Shown here one piece after another: positions 58,890 to 64,000 of a DNA stretch of 64,000 nucleotides. Under the pieces are notes generated by a model that searched no databases, was not told where the DNA came from, and saw nothing but the letters and a program-made list of their open reading frames with translations. Made by a program: the position numbers and the translations under genes. Source of the DNA: Orientallactaga sibirica (lineage: Eukaryota > Chordata > Mammalia > Rodentia > Dipodidae); the NCBI GenBank assembly GCA_036365145.1, contig JAEOAD010000040.1, positions 9,816,501 to 9,880,500 of the forward strand. Reading direction: 5' to 3'. Numbering within the stretch: the first letter of the stretch is position 1; each line of letters opens with the position of its first letter.

Positions 58890-59101
58890 TTTTTAAAAAA
58901 ATATATTTATTTATTTATTTATTTATTTATTTATTTGAGAGAGAAAAAGAGAAGAATGGGTGCACCAGGGCCTCCAGTCACTGCAAAGGAACTCCAGATG
59001 CATGTGCCCCCGTGTGCATCTGGCTTACGTGGATCCTGGAGAATCAAAGTGCGATCCTTTGCAGGCAAGCATCTTAACTGCTAAGCCATTTCTCCAGCCC
59101 A
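58890..59101 (-). mobile_element. tRNA-derived SINE, type I, with 13-bp TSD
   Basis: Minus-strand copy with (ATTT)n tail. Identical 'tattccctcttct' at 58877-58889 and 59102-59114. The head has a small deletion near the B box ('gtgcgatcctttgcaggcaa'). Confidence 0.93.
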
Positions 59102-59119
59102 TATTCCCTCTTCTATTTT

Positions 59120-59500
59120 GATTTTTTTTTTTCACCCTCTGACATCATCATGACAACATGTTTACGGGCCCCATTTAGTGATGTTTTTGTATACGTAATG
59201 ACAGCTGCTGTGAGTCATGAAGTCAAAGGTCAAAGTCATCTCGGGTCCAGAAGACATCATTGCAGGTCACTTCTCTTCCTTCTCTGCTCTTACATGCTCC
59301 GCGCCCCTCTTCCATAATGTTCCCTGAGTCTTGTAGGCTGTGATAAAGACGACTTGTGTTGTGCTGAGCCCCCAACAATCACTTATTTACAGCACCTTAA
59401 TGATTTTGAATCTACCCAGTAATCACCACCATCTATGAAACGGAGCTTTTCTAATGCAAAGTGAAAGCAGGACTAATCTTTTGGGATGAGTTTCTATCTC
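59120..59500 (-). mobile_element. L1 3' untranslated region fragment
   Basis: In-order similarity to 27900-28240: 'cataatgttccctgagtctt', 'ttgtgctgagcccc' and 'gattttgaatctacccagta' here against 'caatgtatcctggagccttg', 'gtgttgagctctcacc' and 'gagttttgagtctcctcaat' there. Same orientation as that copy, more diverged. Confidence 0.55.
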
Positions 59501-59962
59501 AAAGTTGATTCTCTCCTTGTTGCATTTTTGTCACCTGGCAGGTTGGGCGGCCATTATAATCCTCTGTCCTTAACGGTGTGGAAGAGGAGGGGTGAATGGG
59601 AGCCTCACTTGGCTTCCTGGAATCTCTGGAAGTCCCGAGTTCCCAAGCTGGGAGGGGAGGAGGTTGTAACTTGCCTGAAGGTGTTTTTACAGAGCTCAGC
59701 AGGTCCCATTTGTCCTCTCAATCAGACTGCTGATTTTGCCCAGGTGTGTGATAGGGAAGAATTCCTTTCCCCATAGTCTCCTTGGCTCTTCCTGGTACTG
59801 AAATGGCAGGTCAACTGTGAGCTGGGAGAATCACTTCCTGGCAGCCATTGGAGCTGATTCATGCTGATTAATAGCTTCTCCATTGGGGATCACACCTAGC
59901 TTAATGAGATCCTATATAGTTCATGTCTCTTGTCAAGAAAGAGTGTTTTTGCATGTGTTGCC

Positions 59963-59963
<1 letters not shown>
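59501..59963. other. Unassigned GC-mixed stretch
   Basis: Balanced composition, no repeat recognised. The 96-codon frame 59486-59776 has no recognisable domain. Reasonable place to look for conservation. Confidence 0.4.
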
Positions 59964-60038
<75 letters not shown>

Positions 60039-60040
60039 TC
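59964..60040. repeat. (TTTC)19 microsatellite
   Basis: Perfect pure tetramer array with a fully polypyrimidine strand. Confidence 0.96.
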
Positions 60041-60470
60041 GGCTTCTATCCTATCATCTTTCCTGGTATTTTCATTTGATTTTGAGGGATTTATGGTGTC
60101 TTGACTTCATTCACAAGAACAGTTGATAATTTGTTGAGAAATCACAATCAGGTCAAGATGTTAAATATTACCTTCTATCCAAGCAGTTAATATGTCTGTT
60201 ATACAAAAGTATCTTATTGAGTTGTTTATTACAAATGTAATAGCAAAATCTTGAAGTTGGCTTTTAAATTAGCATATATTTAGGCAGAGAAGATAAATAT
60301 TTAGATTATATATAGGATTTAATTTTTTTACATTGTAATTATAATCAATAAATGTTATGCTTGAACCTTTATATTAATTATATGAATTAATTTCAGGATA
60401 AATAGTTTCCTTGATGGTGCTTAATATGATTATTTATACTTAGCAAACATTCTTTCTAGGAAAAAAAAAT
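60041..60470. other. Unassigned AT-rich stretch
   Basis: Nothing recognised. Confidence 0.4.
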
Positions 60471-60482
60471 ATTTCTTCACTT

Positions 60483-60573
60483 TTTTTTTTTTTGGTTTTC
60501 AAGGTAGGGTCTCATTCCAGGCTGACCTGGGTTAGTCTCACAACTAAAATCCTACCTCTGCCTCCCGAGTGCT
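60483..60573 (-). mobile_element. B1 SINE fragment
   Basis: Minus-strand B1 with poly(T), 'caaggtagggtctcattcca' and 'cctctgcctcccgagtgctg'. Truncated at the head, with an internal deletion. Direct repeats 'atttcttcactt' lie at 60471-60482 and 60599-60610, leaving 25 bp of non-B1 sequence inside the right boundary. Confidence 0.78.
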
Positions 60574-60653
60574 GAAATATATTTCTGAAAAAGGCTTTAT
60601 TTCTTCACTTCTATTACATTTACACAACTAAATGCCTTCACTGAAAAGTGTTA

Positions 60654-60730
60654 GGAGACAGACTCAGACATGTACTTTTAGCATGAAAAATATAGGAGCA
60701 GACTGAGACATTTTTAGCATCAAAAATATA
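60654..60730. repeat. About 40-bp tandem duplication
   Basis: Unit one, 60654-60694, 'ggagacagactcagacatgt...agcatgaaaaatata'. Unit two, 60695-60730, 'ggagcagactgagacatttt...agcatcaaaaatata'. They differ by a short deletion and substitutions. Confidence 0.85.
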
Positions 60731-60736
60731 TTCTGA

Positions 60737-60880
60737 GCTGGGCGTGGTGGTGCACGCCTTTAATCCCAGCAATCGGGAGGCAGAGGTAGGAGGATCGCTG
60801 AGAGTTCGAGGCCACCCTGAGACTACATAGTTAATTCCAGGTCAGCCTGGACTAGAGTGAAACCCTACCTTGAAAAACAA
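60737..60880 (+). mobile_element. B1 SINE, full length
   Basis: 'gctgggcgtggtggtgcacg', 'cctttaatcccagcaatcgg', 'gttcgaggccaccctgagac' and 'gaaaccctaccttgaaaaac'. The least diverged B1 head in the window. Near-matching flanks 'tattctga' and 'tgttctga' suggest the target site. Confidence 0.93.
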
Positions 60881-60885
60881 AATAT

Positions 60886-62751
60886 ATATATGTTCTGAGG
60901 ACATGAAGAGATGGAGACAAATTTTGAAAGTTGGAGCCCGTACTTTTAATTTAGGAACCATGATGTCATGTTTTAGGATTAATGATTTATATGCATGGCT
61001 CAGTGGCAAATTAAATGTTTTCATTGTCAGAATCCTCTATTATAAAGTCATCTCTTTCTGGAAATAATTGCTGATATATTGGTGCTATTTTGACAACTTT
61101 GGAAAACATATAAATTCTATTTATTTTGGAAATGATTCCTAGGATTAGTATTTTGTTGTTTTGAAAATATAATAATTTACTATTTTGTATAGTTCATTCG
61201 TAACAGAACACTTCCATTTCATGGATGGCTGCAACACATTTATGATTTGAAAGGGACAGTTTTTAACACAATGAAGTATTTGGAGAAACAGTGATGCTCC
61301 AGGAGGGCTCCTGAATATATCACGCAGTATTAATATAAGAATTTTGTGATGTCTTAATAGCATACATTTTTAAGAAGTGCTGATATGCTTATTCTCATAA
61401 TAATTTTATTCCATCACAGTGAAAACAAAGATGATGTCTTTTCACAGATTTATCAATAATCCTCATGTATAATAAATATGTAGACTGAGGAATAAATCAC
61501 AGAAATCTAATCGATGGTTTCAGAGAATATTCTCAGGGTAATTTTCTTTGACAATTTTTGTTATATGCAAGTAATTCAACAGTAACATTAAGAAAATGTA
61601 TTTATTATAAATAGGACAACTTTTCCTGTTGAGAATAAAATTTTTATCATTATCTTATCTTCAGAAAGCAGGAGATTATGAATTCTTTCTTGCAGTAAAG
61701 AGACTTAATCTAGAGGTGATTTCTAACTTGAATTACTCAAAAATATATTAAAGCAACAAGCTATAGATACATATTACACGTGATTATATTGAATATTATT
61801 CCCTATAAATTTCTATTTCAATAAATTGACCATGACACATCCATTTAAATATAAAATTGCAGAATAAGACTCTGAGATGTAATTGTTTTCCTGCCAGGGC
61901 TACAAAATAAGAATAGATGAATTAAAAGATAAAGGGTCAAAATGTGAATGAGGGAGAGATGACTGATCAAATTTTAAGGGCAAACTTCAAAATTTCTAGG
62001 AAATTTGGAAATTGACATAGAGACCAAGAGACTTCTTATGAAATTAATGCTATTTTTATATAGTTTATTTTTAAAATTATTTCTTGTGGTTAAGAAAAAT
62101 GATGGTTATTTTGTTTATTTGATGTAGGGGCAAAAGCATTTATCACTGAGAAAAGCTTTGTGATTGATTCTTGAAACTTGACACTACATACATGATTGGG
62201 GTCTACAAGAATATACATGTCAAGGAAGTGTTTGAGGCTATTGCCTTCTGGTTTCTGGAATGATCCTGTGAATTGAGTTACCTTGTTCAGCTCTAATGAC
62301 ACATATGTTTCCACCTGGATAGATAGTGTTAAAGAAAGTACTTGTCAGAACCTTAACATATGCCACTCTTTCATAATGAAAGACTGAGTACCTCCAAGCA
62401 TGTAGAAGCAAGAGACAATAATACAGGAGATATAATTAAACACATAGGAAACAAAATACAAAATTAACATTAAAACCAAAACAAGAAGCTGATAAAGAAA
62501 ACATTTAAGAAATCGAAAAAATGAATTTTATTACACTTGTTTTATATGTTATAAGTAAATAAAGAAAAGCCAAGTCTAGAAACAGAGAAACAAACTAAAA
62601 ATTCCATGTTACATAATGAGGTATGATAAAGAAAAAAACACAAATCAAACAGGACTATTGTCAGAAAAGCTCAGTTCTCTTTGAAAACAGAGTAAATAAT
62701 AATGAAAATCACTTGTCAAAATTAAATGCATATATTCAAGTTTTAAAATAC
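60886..62751. other. Long AT-rich stretch
   Basis: 1.9 kb with no recognised gene, SINE or LTR. Confidence 0.4.
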
Positions 62752-62975
62752 AGGCGGGAAGATAGCTCTGAGGTAAAGGCACTTGGTTGCATAGACTAAC
62801 AGCCATTGTTGAATTCCCCAGTTCTCAAGTAAAGCCAAATGCAAAATGGGGCACTTGTGTCTGGAGTTCATTTGCAGTGAGAGGGGCCCTGAAGCACCGG
62901 TTCTGTCTCTCCCTCTAACTCCCTCTCTTTCATTTTCTCTCTTTCACACACACAAATTCCAAAAAAAAAATGCTA
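62752..62975 (+). mobile_element. tRNA-derived SINE, type I, diverged
   Basis: Plus-strand copy: 'gcgggaagatagctctgagg', 'gttgaattccccagttctca', 'gtgtctggagttcatttgca', CT-rich and A-rich tail. Possible target-site duplication 'aaaatac' on each side. Confidence 0.82.
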
Positions 62976-63792
62976 AAAATACCTCAATTTTTTTTAAATC
63001 TACCCAACACAGAGTTTAACATACTGCAGTGAACATTACGATACTAGAGTGAAGAAGCCATTCTAAAATCACCCAAAATTAAATCAAACCAAACAAATCA
63101 AAATTAAGTAGAGCTAAGAGCAAATGAGGATGGACCAAATCCCAAGTGGTCCATGTCTTCCCCTTGGTGACAATGGATGTGAAAATACAGAGAAGTTCAG
63201 AATATTCACTGAGGACACTGGTTTTGCTTTGGTTAAACCAACAGTGTTAAAGTCAGTTGACAAGCCTTGGAAATTAAATATCATTATGCTGCAAAATACA
63301 GATGTTTAAATCTTTAACCTCAGGAGCACAGTAAACCACATGGCTATTAATATGTCAGACAAGTGCAAAAAGTTTGGACTTAAATTGTAGAATGTTTTAT
63401 TGTTCATTTAATCTCTATCCTGTTGCGAAATAATAAACTAATGAACTGTGTTAATCTTACTAAGGTCTATAAAACAGTTTAGACTTTTCTGTTAGTATAA
63501 AAAAAAAAAATCAGTCTGTTGTGTCTAGTTTTTTTACCTGCTAGGATTTTAAGGCAAATAAAATAGTTGTTTTAATAGATGTAAACTTAAACAGGGAAAG
63601 AAATTGATTTCTGAGATACAGTAAAGCAGATTTTCAATAATCATTATTTTACCTATGTTATGACTGAATGCTCTATAAATTAATTGCTAGGACAATGTAA
63701 ACACAATCTTAAATCTTGTAGGCTTAGTACTTGACATGACTTTTTTTTTTCCTCCACAGGGTACTAGTTTGCAATATAACTCACTGTTGTAT
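62976..63792. other. Unassigned stretch with a 61-codon frame
   Basis: The frame at 63124-63309 (+) has a non-repetitive, protein-like composition, but I recognise no family. It is followed by AT-rich sequence containing 'gcaaataaaatag'. It could be a decayed retrocopy or chance; no flanking duplication was found. Confidence 0.3.
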
Positions 63793-64000
63793 TTACCTTC
63801 TCATTGCTAAAACAAAAGTCCTGAACAAAAGCAGCATATGGAAGGAAAAGGCTCATTTTTGCTCAAGGGAAAGTTTCATCATGTCATCTTAGAGAAAATG
63901 CTAGGCATTGCATCTTGTCATAACAGCTGTCAGGGAGCAACTAGAGACTGAGCAATGGGAAATCTGGACTATGACACCTCAAAGTCCTTCCCCTGAACAC
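63793..64000 (-). mobile_element. ORR1-like MaLR LTR, minus strand, cut by window end
   Basis: 'gtatttaccttctcattgct', 'aaaggctcatttttgctcaa', 'gggaaagtttcatcatgtca' are complement ORR1 blocks. The element continues past 64000. Confidence 0.65.

Overview
The window looks like rodent nuclear DNA, most probably from a dipodoid (jerboa-like) rodent. The main clue is two abundant SINE families. One is a tRNA-derived element with a 'ggctggagagatggcttagcggttaaggc' type head and a GA/CT-rich plus (AAATA)n tail. The other is a B1 (7SL-type) monomer. ERVL-MaLR LTRs and B4/ID-like composite SINEs add to the rodent picture. The genus is inferred from remembered repeat sequences. It was not computed.

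I found no protein-coding gene, tRNA, rRNA or snRNA gene that I can support. The open reading frames are short. Most are explained by SINEs, simple repeats, LTRs or L1 remnants. The DNA is AT-rich, low in CpG and full of retroelements, as in a gene desert or a very large intron.

Layout. 1-12.2 kb: unique DNA with scattered SINEs, a same-orientation run of three SINE pieces (9340-9903) and an L1 3'-end-like piece (7430-7862). 12.2-18.4 kb: a 91-bp tandem duplication, B1 elements, and an ERV solo LTR inserted into an older MaLR LTR (16054-17045). 18.4-24.9 kb: a repeat-poor block that may hold a conserved non-coding element, paired SINEs, a MaLR element with internal sequence (21720-23215), an ORR1-like LTR and a B4 SINE. 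26-33 kb: an antisense L1 3' region split by a SINE, a small retrocopy with poly(A) and target-site duplication (30356-30779), and a cluster of B4 and MaLR elements carrying a TATC microsatellite. 33-42 kb: more LTRs and SINEs, a weak candidate exon (37081-37181) and a 41-bp minisatellite (39627-40074). 42-50 kb: L1 remnants in both orientations and a GC-richer segment. 50-64 kb: young SINEs with clear target-site duplications, paired ORR1-like LTRs, ancient L1 pieces, a (TTTC)n tract, and an LTR cut by the window end.

There is no operon-like or pathway-like cooperation to describe. The history is one of repeated L1-driven retrotransposition, LTR insertion and local tandem duplication. I saw no evidence of a novel multi-gene system.
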